DNA of 64,000 bases from Cordylochernes scorpioides (GCA_030710605.1 CP092872.1:9292230-9356229), one strand, 5' to 3'; numbered from the stretch's first letter, positions 30,912-42,954 are shown. The notes: a model not told the origin generated them from the sequence alone. Translations and numbers: made by a program.

Positions 30912-32995
30912 ACATTTTTGTTCGCGCCCATTATGTAAATTTTGTTACTTTAACTAAATATGCAAATTTTGATTGTATGAAGCTGCCAGCTGGCCATTAA
31001 AATTAGTCTGTTTGTAGTCAGTCTTGGAATCGGTCTAGTTCTTTGAGTCTGTGCTCCAATTATTTAGTGTTTGGAGATTCACCTAGTCGAAGAGGTTTGA
31101 CGTTGCTCATGTAGTCAGAAGGTTTTATAAAGAATCGAACGGCTCTAATTCAAGGATATTAATCAGCTGAAGCCTATCTAGATACAGTCCACCAAACCAA
31201 AACATAAAGTACTAACCAGGCTTATAGACAATAGGAAGTGGATTCCTAGATATCGCTGCTAGGCCTTAATCCGCTCCCGCCAAATTTTTTCCCATCCCTG
31301 GACACTTTATTTTTCCGTTTATCATTACTCTTCACAATTCACCCTTTCATACTTCATCTCTCGCCCAATTTTATTATTTGCTTTTTAATTTGTTTTGATT
31401 ATTAGGCCTTATTATGGAAACCCGCTTGGAAAACATAAAAAAACAAAGAAGGATGAAATCAAAGTCGATTATCTTACAAAATTGTAACTCGATGTAACAA
31501 TATAGAAAATAAGGAAGCGTTTCTAAAATAATTAATTGATAAAATATTTATAAAGGCTTTTATTAAATATTCATTGAAAATTATAAAATAAATATTTCAG
31601 CTACAGCCATCGAACAATTAGATTTACATGAATCAAAATAAAAGCGGCGGGAGACCATACTTTTCAGCCACTCTGTATAATTATATTGCCACGTGGAAAA
31701 TTAGGGAAGACAAACTTCGGGTTCACAGAAATTTATTTAAGGCATGAACAAACTATGAGTGATAAACAAAAGATAAGCAAAAGAGGGAAGTGTACTGAGT
31801 ATAGCAAAATATAAACATAAAAATAATACTCTGTTAATAAAATAATATGTTGACTTTGCTTAGAATATTTAATGAAACTGATTCCAATATTATTAATTAA
31901 ACATTATATTTATTGATTTACAAGAAAGAGATCAAAATATAAAAGGGAAACTAATATTGAACAAAGGAACTTTTTTCTTTTCGATTAGCGCCTATTTACC
32001 TGTGAGCTTACACACACTCTGTGGTAACAATTAATTAATATATATACAACATAATAAATACTTTGTTACAATATAAAAAATAACGTAACTGGATTTGTGA
32101 AAGAAAAACACAATTTCAAAATATTTCGAGAGATTGCTTACCTTTTTATCAATTTATTGTACATAAAATTGAGGTAATTTGCAATTGTAAAATCAAGAAT
32201 TTGTATAATTATTGTTTTCAATACCTATGCTAGATGTTTGTGAAGTGTGAGAGCGTGTGTGAACGAAGCTATAAATCTCAAACTTAACTTATAGGCTCGA
32301 AAATCATAAACTTTGGTTAGTAGCCCGTAAAACCATCTCCAATTCAAACAATAAATTACAATAGAAGAATCGCGGGTATCATTTCTAAGAAAAGATAAAA
32401 ACCTAACGGCGAAGAGTTTCTTTAATAAAAGGATAAGCCATCAGCAACTTTCAGTTGCACGATCAGGAATGCCTTTTTTCTTAAAAGATAAGAGTTTGTT
32501 GAGTTTCGGATAATAACGTTCTTCGACGAGGTATTCCTATTACAGCCAGTAGAAGGACGTTATTATCCAAAATCTCGCCAAGATTTTACCTTTTTATTGA
32601 AGAAAATTCTTCGCCGTCAGCTTTTATCTTAGATGCTATAATTTATTACACATATAGAAAAGGTATCAAAAGAGTTTGTCGAAGATCCATGACAGTTTCC
32701 ACCCCTAATATATCTGAATACTCTATGAACTCCGCGATATACTCCTAGTACTGTCATCCAACATTCCTGAACATAGCTATGATTTCATGGATAGAAAGAA
32801 GTCGAATGCTTCAAGCCCATGTCACCCATTCATCGCTCTAGCCGTTCAATGTCCTTTGAACTCTGTAGCTGATGATGGCTTTCCTTGCAACCACTGCAAC
32901 TGCACCACTCTGCCGTCATAGTCTCGGCCTAGTTGTCATGCTGTTCAATGTCCTTTGGTCTTGATAAGTTGATGAAATTTCAAATTATAACTTTA
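30912..32995. other. no gene; repeat fragments
   Basis: 31286-31350 matches, in reverse, the tRNA-like repeat flank at 51540-51620 (CATCCCTGGACACTTT). 31740-32060 matches 51950-52185 (TGAAACTGATTCCAATA, GGGAAACTAATATTGAACAA). 32390-32650 is an imperfect palindrome (AACGGCGAAGAGTTTCTT against AAGAAAATTCTTCGCCGT). The rest is unassigned. Confidence 0.5.
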
Positions 32996-32999
32996 TGAT

Positions 33000-34016
33000 C
33001 TGTCAACACCTCCAAAATGTCCCACCCCCGCTATACTAACCCCACCCTAGTCTTGCCGTCCAGTATTTGCGCACAACGTCATCGCCTCCTTCCGTTGGAA
33101 GTTGATGAAAGTGTTCCAGCCCCACCTCCATGTCCCACCACGCCCACAAACAGCCCCACCCCGGTTACACTAACTCCGCCCTAGTCTTGCCGTCCAGTAT
33201 CTTCGCACAACGTCACCGCCTCTTTTCATTGGAAGTTAATGAAAGTGATCCAGCCCACCTCCATGTCTTACCACGCCCACAAACTGCCCCACCCCCGCTA
33301 CACTAACCCCGCCCTAGTTTTGCCGTACAGTATCCTCGCAGAATGTCACCGCCTCTTTTCATTGGAAGTTGATCAAGTGTTCCAGTCCCACCTCCATGTC
33401 TTACCACGCCCACAAACTGCCACACCCCCGCTACACTAACCCCGCCCTAGTCTTGCCGTCCAGTATCTTCGCACAACGTCACCGCCTCTTTTCATTGGAA
33501 GTTAATGAAAGTGATCCAGCCCACCTCCATGTCTTACCACGCCCACAAACTGCCCCACCCCCGCTACACTAACCCCGCCCTAGTTTTGCCGTACAGTATC
33601 CTCGCAGAATGTCACCGCCTCTTTTCATTGGAAGTTGATCAAGTGTTCCAGTCCCACCTCCATGTCTTACCACGCCCACAAACTGCCACACCCCCGCTAC
33701 ACTAACCCCGCCCTAGTCTTGCCGTCCAGTATCTTCGCACAACGTCACCGCCTCTTTTCATTGGAAGTTAATGAAAGTGACCCAGCCCCACCTCCATATC
33801 TTACCACGCCCACAAACTGCCCCACCCCCGCTACACTAACCCCGCCCTAGTCTTGCCGTCCAGTATTCTCGCAGAACGTCACCGCCTCCTTCCGTTGGAA
33901 GTTGATGAAGTGTTCCAGTTCCACAACTATGTCCCACCACGCCCACAAGATGCCCCACCCCCGCTACACTAACCCCGCCCTAGTCTTGTCGTCCAGTATC
34001 CTCACAGAACGTCACC
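33000..34016 (-). repeat. 133-bp tandem array derived from the neighbouring exon
   Basis: About seven units. Each contains ACGTCACCGCCTC and TTGGAAGTTGATGAA-like text, the reverse complement of the exon end coding for FINFQRKEAVTF, plus adjoining intron (CCCGCTACACTAACCCCGCC). Internal units alternate, giving a 266-bp higher-order period (33239/33505 and 33369/33635). Unit ORFs are incidental. Confidence 0.85.
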
Positions 34017-34227
34017 GCCTCCTTCCGTTGGAAGTTGATAAAGTGTTCCAGTTCCACCACTTTCTTCCTGTTGCGAGCCCGTTCTTCTTCCAGCTCTTTC
34101 TGGAGCAATTCCTCGACCCACTCCCGGACTCTGGACTCCAGGCGATCTCGACGTTGGTCCAGCAGTTCCAGACGGACTGCATTGGCTCCCCGGAGTTCCT
34201 TCGAGAGCAGTTCGGATTCGAACACAC
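33980..34227 (-). CDS. coiled-coil protein exon (second gene, most 3' exon seen)
   Basis: Acceptor GCTTCAG at the right, then a frame FESELLSKELRGANAVRLEL ... DRLESRVREWVEELLQKELE ... NRKKVVELEHFINFQRKEAV, strongly charged and helical, to a TAG at 33980. A possible donor GCG/GTGACG at 34016 would end the exon before the stop. Phase at the acceptor (two leading bases) does not follow directly from the exon at 42171, so at least one exon between them is unseen. The family is not certain; a CCDC180-like ciliary coiled-coil protein is one possibility. Confidence 0.6.
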
Positions 34228-34279
34228 CTGAAGCACACGTTCCCGGTTAGACATTAGTGGAAGAGTGTTCAAACCGATG

Positions 34280-35390
34280 GATGCATAAATAAAAATCTTG
34301 AATAATTTTGAACGATAAAAATTGCAAATAAAATTACTAATACAATTTTAAACATTAGTTTCAAAGGTATTCTTCAATTAAAACACGAAAGGGTGAAAAT
34401 TTGAACCTATGCTCTTAGATTTGTTTGTGTTGCTGATTGATTGTGTTGTTAATGGTTAATTTTGCTGATGAATTCTGTTGATGATGGTTTGTATTACTGA
34501 TGGTTTGTCTCTACATGGATTTCTCAGGTCGTGTTCCACTCTGGCTCCATCCACCTATCTTGATACGATATTTGTCCGTGTGTTTTCACGCCATTCACTC
34601 ATTATTATTTCAGGCGAAACATTACTAAAACTGGGGGACCTCCTCAACCAAGCTCCTCCAAGGTGATATAGTCATAATCTGGTGGTAATATACTGCCGTG
34701 ATCCAATTGTTCCATTCATTGAGGATTTTAGTGGAAAAAGGTAAAGCGACGGTTTTTACCCTTACATTCCTTATCCATATGTTGTTGATATAATAGGTAG
34801 TTCATTCACCTTTAGACGCCTGGAAGCGACTTCAGGAAAAATGAGTGTCCTCTTCCAAGTTAGGATGGAATTGAAGACTTCCCAGTCTGTACTTGTCCCC
34901 ATCCTGGATTAGTCATTCTAGAGCGTTGCCCATCTTCCGCCATGTGGAAGTGCCAGGTTGGGATTTTCGCTCTCTAGGAGATAGGACCTTATTTACCACA
35001 CATCTACAGTACTTTGGGTAGCTATCTTCACTCACAGCTGCCCAAATATGCCCCGAAAAAGTCCCGGTGTGAGTGGATGTTCTGTAATTTTCGCTGAGGC
35101 GTCTGTAATCTAATATTAAAAAATCCAGCAAGTTCTCAACAAGCATTCTGTAAGTTGGGCTTCTGTTGTTTCTGAAGAAACCTACTTTCTAGAAATCCTT
35201 TCGTGGTGTTGGCATCCTCAGCGATTCTTTAAACTGGGTGGTGCTATCAGCTAATATGTTATTTTAGATTTGAAAAATGGTTAAAGTTATTATAAACACT
35301 TTCAATAAAAATTGACAGAAATGGACATCACTGAATATGGAGACAGAAATGGACATCGCTGGTTGTCTTTTTTTTTTTTAAGGAGACACT
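34280..35390. other. no gene or recognisable repeat seen
   Basis: Presumed intron/intergenic. Short ORFs lack splice context or family resemblance. Confidence 0.35.
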
Positions 35391-35399
35391 AAATTTTGT

Positions 35400-35517
35400 T
35401 TACACTTGGTTAGCTCGTATGTCTTCAATAAAGGTCACTGTAATATCTTTCAAAGTTATTGTCCCTATATACATGCTAAAAAGTACAACTTCCTTAAGTT
35501 TTGTCTATGAGTGTATT
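35400..35517 (+). mobile_element. single copy of the Tc1-like terminus (satellite founder type)
   Basis: TCTTCAATAAAGGTCACTGT, AATATCTTTCAAAG and CTTCCTTAAGTTTTGTCTAT then GAGTGTA: one satellite unit with its outer flank. Confidence 0.65.
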
Positions 35518-35589
35518 TTTGACGAGTATGTCTCTTTTTAAAATGAATCCATTTTCTACTGTTTTTTTACTGCAATGATAAATTAATGG

Positions 35590-35775
35590 TAGGGCCTCCA
35601 ATTATTTTATCATTGCAGTTGTTTTCTCTTCATTGGAAAATGGGTGCCGTTGCCGCGTTAGTCACCTTGGACCAGAATTTGGTCAAATATTCCAAGGGTC
35701 CAAGGGGGACCACAGGGAGGTGTGGTCGGGCTTCTCCCCCCCCCCCCCCCACCCCCTATCATTGCAGTAAGGGCG
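35590..35775 (+). repeat. dispersed repeat (GAAAATGGGTGCCGTTGCC), copy 1
   Basis: Shares TTCATTGGAAAATGGGTGCC and AGGGAGGTGTGGTCGG with 47555-47690; a looser relative is near 63490. It includes a C13 run. Function unknown. Confidence 0.6.
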
Positions 35776-36485
35776 GTATACAATATTTTTATTTCAAAAA
35801 GTGACATAAATACGTGTCGAAATCAGTTTACATTTGTTGTATATATATTTTAAGTTTAATTAATCCATTTCTCCCACAGAGTGTGTATGTAAGATCACAA
35901 GTAAATAGGCGCTAACTGTAAGAATATAAGTTTATCTTTGTTTACTAAGTTAAAGGTTTTATTTTGTTCTCTCTCTTGTAAATCAATAATGTTTGAATGC
36001 TATTCTTGGAATCAATATCTTTAAAAATTCTAAGCAAAGGCAACAAAATCTCTTATAACAGATGCAACGCTAATGTATCATTACAAAAAAATAAAAATAA
36101 TAATAATTAGTGCAGAATTATTAAGAAAATAATTATTTTTCCAATTAAAATATGTTAATTGTTTATTTATTATAGTATAAATACGTAAAATCTCCATCGT
36201 ATAGATAGAGGCTGCTTGGCCGGCATTCATATTGTCAAGAGGCTTTGCGGCTCCAATCACGAGAGGCCCCATGGGACGCCTGTCAATCATTCTTGGACTC
36301 CGGGGGTGAGGGCCAAGGGTGTGAGGGGTTCTCGGAATCTGGTCGGCGGGGTGGCTGACGCCGCCTCATTAGGATTATCTTTAACTTGGGGTAAGTTGTA
36401 CTCTCTCTCTCTCCCTATAAATATCCCCTTATAATAAATTAATTATTCCCAAACTTGCCCTTGCTTTATTTATCTCCGCGACAAT

Positions 36486-36728
36486 ATTTCTTGAAAATAA
36501 AGATACTTTTGCCAGTAAATCTTTTTATTATCTCGACGTTTCGACAAAAATATTTTGTCCTCGTCAGGAGCAAACAAAAATTAAAACAATTGGTAAGGCC
36601 TTAGAGTAATTTTTAACGCCTTGCCAAATGTTTTAATTTTTGTTTGCTCCTGACGAGGACAAAAGATTTTTGTCGAAAGGTCGAGGTAATAAAAAGATTT
36701 TCTAGCAAAAGTATTTTTATTTTCAAGT
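36486..36728. repeat. family B palindrome with two hammerhead-like cores
   Basis: Arms of about 110 bp in inverted orientation (TTGAAAATAAAGATACTTTT ... against AAAGTATTTTTATTTTCAAG). Minus core 36535-36567: CTGACGA, G, stem II GACAAAA/TTTTGTC type, GAAACGTC. Plus core 36650-36683: CTGACGA, GACAAAA/TTTTGTC, GAAAGGTC. Confidence 0.75.
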
Positions 36729-36739
36729 AAAATCTCTAG

Positions 36740-38105
36740 TTTACAAGTTGAATACCTGTGAGTTGAAACACTTGAATTCCAAGTCCCCATTGTCTCTTTG
36801 ATGTAAAACTCAACGTGGAATAGGAGGAGGAAATATCTTTATTTTACGGGGCTGCTAACCAAAATGAATGATTTTTGAGCACCGATGGACGCATAAAGCG
36901 AATATAATAAAGCACAGTTGGAGGGGCCTGGGGAATGGGTGGCCAGGGGATCATCGCCAGGTGAGGCCAGGAGAGCCGGGATGTAGAGGAGGGGGGCAGG
37001 GTGGTGATCCGCGGAGATCAGGGGAGGCAGAGACGGGTCCAATAGTGTTAAGCCCAGGAGTGACCGTGGAGAGCAGACATACCGCAATGCTTAAAGTGTA
37101 TGATTTTTAAGCCCAAAATAATGTAGCAAGCAGACAAGCCGCAATGCACTATATCAAAGTACCAAGGTGCTGCACGCAACCAAGGTTGTGAAATCAACGT
37201 GGAATACAAATGATGGTGAACTTTAAACAAACAATGATAAACTTCCTGGAAATGATTTCACGGTATTGAGTCCCCCCCTCCAACCCTATCATTGTTTATT
37301 CAAAGTTCTCCATTAGTTGCCTTATTGGTATTCTATTGAGTATCGCTTCAGAGAGACGTGGGAAAATTGAATTCAAGTGTTTCAACTGAAGTTATTCAAC
37401 TTGTCAATCTATATATTAGAACTTATACATTTTATTGTATAAATATGTTTTTAAGATTCTTTATTTCGACTTAGAGCGCTAAGTACCCCTAGGGACACTT
37501 GCACTTTAAAGATGAACAAAAATTTTGAAAGAAAAGAAAAAAATATATTTTAAATATATACAGAATTAGTATGTAAGTTAGTTAGATGAAAAGATTAAAA
37601 AAATATATCAACACAATTGATATATGTACAAAGGGTTGGTATGCAAATTTAGTTAAATGAAATCGAATTGTAAAGTATTGTGTGTATTCGAGAAAAGCAA
37701 TTTACAGATTTAAAAAAGTTTTAAGGAATATTTTAGAATGAAAATATGCAAAATATTAGAGAATTATTCGAATAAAACAATACTAAAAAGGGTTAATTTC
37801 TAAATAAAAGCGTTCCAATGGAATTTAGTGTTTTTTTTTTTTTTGTATTTTTATGAAATTCAAATAAATCTGCAAAATGAGTTGAATTTTATATATTTGT
37901 CTTTTGTGGAAATAAGATTGTATTATCATTCCTAGGATATACATAGTGTCAATTGATTTGAATCTTCTGGACATAATTAAACAATACCACAGGTTTCTGG
38001 AGATGTGTTTCTTTTCATTTTATTAACATAGTCTCAAGTTTTCAGGTATCTCTGCCCTTCTCTACAAAAGAACATAAATAAACGAATAAAACACCGCCTG
38101 ATGCT
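36740..38105. other. no gene recognised
   Basis: 36840-37230 is GC-richer and holds an internal partial duplication (GATTTTT..AGC, AGCAGAC, CCGCAATGC). The rest is AT-rich. Nothing codes convincingly. Confidence 0.35.
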
Positions 38106-38107
38106 AA

Positions 38108-38449
38108 ACCATTACAACTACAGTTGAACCTGTCTATAGCGCCCCCTCTAAATAGCGCCTTCCTCTCTATAGCGCCTGATTTTAAATACGTAGTACGATG
38201 CGATTTACATTAAAAGTGACCTGTCTATAGCACCCCCTCTCTATAGCACCCGATTTTAAATACGTAGTACGATGCGATTTACATTAAAAGTGACCTGTCT
38301 ATAGCACCCCCTCTCTATAGCACCCGATTTTAAATACGTAGTACGATGCGATTTACATTAAAAGTGACCTGTCTATATCACCCCCTCTCTATAGCAACCT
38401 ATTTTGGTGAGTCCCAAGAAGGGGGGCGCTATAGACAGGTTTAACTGTA
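38108..38449 (+). mobile_element. TIR element with internal tandem repeats (pogo-like MITE)
   Basis: Starts TACAGTTGAACCTGTCTATA and ends GCGCTATAGACAGGTTTAAC then TGTA, an inverted repeat of about 20 bp. The inside is about four copies of a 75-bp unit (CACCCCCTCTCTATAGCACC, GATTTTAAATACGTAGTAC). Confidence 0.7.
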
Positions 38450-39087
38450 TATACACTGTTTAGCATAAGGCGACGTTTTATTCGTTTATTTATGTACTTC
38501 TGTAGAAGGACAGAGATGCCTGAAATATTGAGACTACGTTAATAAGATGAAAAGAATTTTCAGAAACATGTGGTATTGTTTAATTAATATATATTGTGCA
38601 TAAATCTGGGAAATTTGAATTCAAGTATTTTAACTGACGTATTAAACTCGTCAATCTATAGACTTTACATATTAGAACTGTTGGAATATTACACAGAGTA
38701 ACAATGGCTATAGATGAGCTCGTGTTTGAAAAGGAACTTGTATTTATATAATCTTTATTGTTGTTTTCATGTAGACATATATACCAAGATTTGTTTCATA
38801 TAATTGCTATTAATAATAAATAATATGTAAAGTTAAATTGGTTACGGATTTAAACTTCTTACTTACTTTAATTACATAACAAGAACATATCCATTTTATT
38901 GTAGAGATATGTTAATAAGATTGTTGTTGTCATTCCTATGTGATATTGTACATAAATCTGCGATACATCCTGATATACATGCTGAAAAGTACAACTTATT
39001 TTTGTCAACATGATGTATTTTAGACGCGTATTTTATTTTTTAAATAAAGAATGTTTTACCGTGTGCTCTTACTGCAATGATGGTGGT

Positions 39088-39300
39088 GGTGTCTTGTCCA
39101 TGGAGCAGATCATATCGGTCCATGCACCCTGATCACAATACCGGTCAACTGAGGTGTCTTGTCCATGGAACAGATCAGATCGGTCCATGCACCCTGATCA
39201 CAATACCGGTCAACTGAGGTGTCTTGTCCATGGAACAGATCAGATCGGTCCGTGCACCCTGATCACAATACCGGCCAACTGAGGTGTCTTGTCCGTATGG
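39088..39300 (+). repeat. 65-bp tandem repeat, three copies
   Basis: Units start GGTGTCTTGTCC at 39088, 39153, 39218 and 39283 and share CCCTGATCACAATACCGG. The open frame crossing them is not recognised. Confidence 0.8.
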
Positions 39301-39664
39301 ATGTCCTCTTCTGGATTGATGTCTGCCATATAGAGGGCTGTAAAGATGGCCAGGTATATATGGTCCGGAATGAGTTGGGTGTTGTGACAGTTATTGCAGT
39401 TCCTGTAGGATCTAGTCATGTCTGGGTTTATCTTCATTCCTTCAAAATATCATGTTCTGATTCTTGAAATGGCTGTTGTTAATTTTATGTTAATTACTTC
39501 AATAATACTGCAATAATAAAATAATAGAAGGCACTTTCTGTGTAGTTTTATTTTAAAAAGAAACATCCGCGTCAAAAATAGGGTACATTTCTTATTATAG
39601 ATGATAATGTGCATCATATTAAAAATATTAACAATTAGTAGCTATGTGAATTAGTAGTTACCCA

Positions 39665-40392
39665 GAAATTATTTGAAAAAGTAAAAATTAATATCAGGTA
39701 AAAAGTTTCTTTTTATTTAAATTCGCAAGTTTTCGAGCAAATATATTGCTCTTCAACGGGCTGAAATTCTTTGTATATTTAATCCCAGTAGTTCTCTTCT
39801 CTTCAATTACTCTGTAAACTGGCGAATCCTTTATAGAACGAGAGGTCCTCAATAAAGGCTTTTGTTGTTGTTGTATATAGTCACAGTGTAGAAAATACTA
39901 TACTATACCTACTACTTATAGGTTTCTCTCTGTATTCTTAGTTATATTCTCTTCAATTACTCTGTAAACTGGCGAATCCTTTATAGAACGAGAGGTCCTC
40001 AATAAAGGCTTTTGTTGTTGTATATAGTCACAGTGTAGAAAATACTATACCTACTACATATATCTCTGTATTCTTTGTTCTCTTCTCTTCAATTACTCTG
40101 TAAACTGGCGAATCCTTTATAGGACGAGAGGTCCTCAATAAAGGCTTTTGTTGTCGTTGTTGTATATTTAATCCCAGTAAATTGTATTTTACTTTAGCTG
40201 GAAACAGTCTGATGCACGCCCGCGAGAACACATGCCAATAACAAAAGTTTTTCAATTATTCTGTATATATATTATTTAGAGATTGTACATAGAGTATCAG
40301 CCCGTTGAAGAGCAGTATATTTGCTCGAAATCTTGAAAATTTAAATAAAAAGAAACTTTTTACCTGATATTAATTTTTACTTCTTCAAATTA
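39665..40392. repeat. inverted-repeat element, family D hammerhead-like arms around a tandem core
   Basis: Arms of about 100 bp (AAAATTAATATCAGGTAAAA against TTTTTACCTGATATTAATTT). Each arm holds a core: minus 39728-39759 and plus 40302-40335 (CCGTTGA, A, stem II GAGCAA/TTGCTC type, GAAA). Between them three copies of a unit of about 150 bp (ACTCTGTAAACTGGCGAATC, GAGGTCCTCAATAAAGGC) lie at 39785-40165. Confidence 0.7.
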
Positions 40393-40660
40393 GTAGCTAT
40401 TTATTGATAAACGATCAATTTCCCAATTAAAATATGCTAATTGTTAATTTTATTATAATGGAATATGTAAAATTTCTAGTTTACAAGTTGAATACCTGTT
40501 AGTTGAAACACTTGAATTCCAAATCCCCATGTCTCTTTGATGTAAAATTCAACATGGAATACAAATGATGGAGAACTTTAAACAAACAATGATGGAGAGA
40601 CAACTTCATGGATTTCACGGTATAGTTTTAACGATGATTCAATATTATTTTTATGTTGTA

Positions 40661-40921
40661 CACCCATACCTCGCTTTGCGTCGGGGTTACGTTCCAAAAA
40701 AACACGACGCAAATTGAAACGACGCAAAGTGAAAATATGTGAAGGCGCAATCATAAACAAAGGTGTTGCCATATTTTAGGAAAAAAAAATTAAAGAATAG
40801 AATCCAAAACAACGCAACTTCGAAAATCTAACGACGCACAGTGAAAATCAGTAAAAATTAAGCAGCGACGCTACTTAGAAAAAAAACGCAAAACGAAACG
40901 ACGCAAAGTGAGGTATTGGTG
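40661..40921. mobile_element. 261-bp MITE with TA duplication (Tc1/mariner-pogo type)
   Basis: TIRs CACCCATACCTCGCTTTGCG and, read inward from the right, CACCAATACCTCACTTTGCG. TA at 40659-40660 and 40922-40923. Internal GACGCAAA/ACGACGC motifs repeat. Non-coding. Confidence 0.85.
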
Positions 40922-40924
40922 TAT

Positions 40925-41160
40925 ATTTATTAATTAATTGATTGTTCCCACAGAGTATGTGTATAAGACCACAAGTTAATAGGCGCTAACCGAAAGAAAA
41001 AGGGTGCTACGTCTACTAGAGTAGTCAACTTTATTTATGTAAATATATTTGGAATTTAAAAACGAAGAGAAAAAAAAACGATGTAAATTTCTTTGAATAT
41101 AAATATTAGTATGAAAAAATAGTACAAATGTAATATTGTACTGGGATAAGGTGCATAAAT
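40925..41160. repeat. fragment of the 31740/51950 repeat plus unassigned sequence
   Basis: TTCCCACAGAGTATGTGTAT and GTTAATAGGCGCTAAC are the reverse of CACACTCTGTGG and TTAGCGCCTATTTACC at 51950-52185. Confidence 0.5.
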
Positions 41161-41164
41161 CAAA

Positions 41165-41450
41165 AGAAAAAGGCATCTCCTCATCGTGCAACTGAAAGTT
41201 GCTGATGGCTTGCGCCATCTAACGGAATAAATATCAATTATTCTCGTTGATTTTTAATTATTCCAGAATTGGCCAAATACCTATTCTTGTTTTTCTTGTT
41301 AGCTTTTCTTGATTAATCAAGAATGGGTATTTGTCCAATTCTGGAATAATTAAAAAATCAACGAGAATAGTTGATATTTATTCCGATAGATGGCGCAAGC
41401 CATCAGCAACTTTCAGTTGAACGATAAGGAGATGCTCTTTTTTCATATAT
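41165..41450. repeat. palindromic (foldback) element, about 285 bp
   Basis: Near-perfect inverted arms: GCAACTGAAAGTTGCTGATG against CATCAGCAACTTTCAGTTGA, and TTAATTATTCCAGAATTGG against CCAATTCTGGAATAATTAA, with a loop around TTCTTGTTAGC. Related halves near 32445 and 62060. Confidence 0.75.
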
Positions 41451-41721
41451 ATTAGTAGGTAAATTTCTTTTAATGTATAAATTGACCGTGCTGTTCAATA
41501 AAAAAAAAAAAGAGTTTTTGGATGGTTGATAGTCGTCCTTAGAGCCTCTTCTTTGAAGTTGCCGAGCTGGTCAAGTAGCTGGACTAAACACTAACTTAAG
41601 GTAAAGAGAGACAGCATCAATATTGAGAAGAAAGAGTAACCCCCCTCAATAAAGAGGTTCCTTTGTTTAATACTAGTTTCCCTTTTATATTGTACTCTCT
41701 CTTGTAAATCAATAAAAATTT

Positions 41722-41988
41722 AATAGTATAAAGAAAATAAAGTCTCCAGGGCTAAGTTTCTTGCTCTTTTTTTTTTTTTGTATTTAATGTCCGGTCCATG
41801 ATTACTGTCATTCCACCTTTATCTGCCTGTGTAAATATCAAATCTTTTTTTGTTTTTGAGGTTTTGGATAATTTTTATTTCGTGTGGATTATGCAGAGGA
41901 AGGTTACTTGGTGTTTTCAGAATACTAGTTATCTTGTGTCTAATTTCACTCTTATTAGCCCTGGAGACTTTATTTTATTTATACTATT
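41722..41988 (-). pseudogene. Penelope-like RT N-terminal fragment enclosed by inverted ends
   Basis: Minus strand reads SEIRHKITSILKTPSNLPLH ... KIIQNLKNK, then after a frameshift in an A run DLIFTQADKGGMTVIMDRTL. The ADKGG-TVI-MDR motif is the conserved N-terminal RT signature of Penelope-like elements. The fragment is bounded by inverted sequences AATAGTATAAAGAAAATAAA GTCTCCAGGGCTAA (left) and their complement (right). Too short and frameshifted to be functional. Confidence 0.7.
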
Positions 41989-42170
41989 ATAAATCAGGGA
42001 AGAACGTTCAATAAATTTAATGTTTGATTACAATTCTTGGAATCAGTTTCATTAAAAAATTCTAAGCAAAGTCAACAGTTTATTTATGTAAAGGTTATAT
42101 GATTGAAAAAAAATTATAATCATAGAATTACAACGGAACCTAGACAATCGGGATGGTGTACAGTTCTTAC

Positions 42171-42359
42171 CTCTTCCAGCTCTTCGCTGCCGTACGGGGT
42201 GATCTTGAAGCCCGCCTCCAGTCGTCGTACACAGATGTCCTCCACTCGGGGCAGATAGCTCGACTCCAGCTGGTGGAGGGTGACAAACAGCGAGTGACAT
42301 TTGTCCAGGAATCCTATCACCATGTCTGTGATGGCTTCTGTGAAGTCTTGATGGGCTTT
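42171..42359 (-). CDS. coiled-coil protein exon (second gene)
   Basis: 63 codons, phase 0 at both ends. Acceptor GTGTATAG on the right, donor GAAGAG/GTAAGAA on the left. Translation KAHQDFTEAITDMVIGFLDK ... CHSLFVTLHQLESSYLPRVE ... RLEAGFKITPYGSEELEE: amphipathic helical text without known catalytic motif. It joins in phase with the exon at 55488-55601. CCDC180/DUF4455-like is the best guess, from overall style and not from a diagnostic motif. Confidence 0.75.
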
Positions 42360-42399
42360 CTATACACGAGTTACAGTTCAAAACCCGTTATTAGGTGAC

Positions 42400-42954
42400 G
42401 CTCAGCAAAAAACAGAGAGATATTTGAGATTTTTAAAATTATTTTATTGACATCAAACATAAATCAAGGGTGGTGTGAAGAAAAGTCGGGTAATCGTTTC
42501 ACAAAACATTGATGCGAAATTCGGTAGAAGAATTCGCAGTGATGATTCTTTTGTGAACTGTTGCAAGGATTTAAATCAGATCACTAAATATCAGAAAGGA
42601 GAGGGTAAAAGTCTCCTTCAAACTAACTTTATTAAAACATGTTAAGAGGACAGAGGAAAACACCCAACTGGTCAGCAGACGACGCCGTACTCCCCCTCCC
42701 TTTTTTATTGCCGGCTGGCGCAGCTTGGGCTTGTTTGTTTACAGTCACCCGAGCCGTCGCTGTCCGACGTCCCGAAGTGGATCTCCATTATTCCACAGGT
42801 GGTATTAAAAAATAATATATATAAAAAGAGGAATGATTGAAAAATATGAGAAAGATAAAAGATTTTACACATATAAATTTACTGGCAATGCGCTTCTTTT
42901 AAATATCACCAAATATTATCTCTACAGACCTTACTGCAATGATATGATTTATTG
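42400..42954. other. intron sequence with repeat fragments
   Basis: 42855-42955 matches 7035-7135 (AAATTTACTGGCAATGCG, ATTATCTCTACAGACCTTAC). The GC-richer block 42640-42790 is unassigned. Confidence 0.4.

Noticed and set aside
29678-31000. A 440-codon plus-strand ORF of 20-residue repeats
   Set aside because: It arises because a 60-bp period is divisible by three; it crosses the N gap and ends in unrelated sequence, with no splice or promoter context.
33239-33850. A family of repeated plus-strand genes (SMSYHAHKLPHPRYTNPALV)
   Set aside because: They are the wrong strand of the exon-derived 133-bp array.
41798-41992. Plus-strand ORF of 64 residues
   Set aside because: It is antisense to a Penelope-like RT fragment with a recognisable ADKGG motif on the minus strand.
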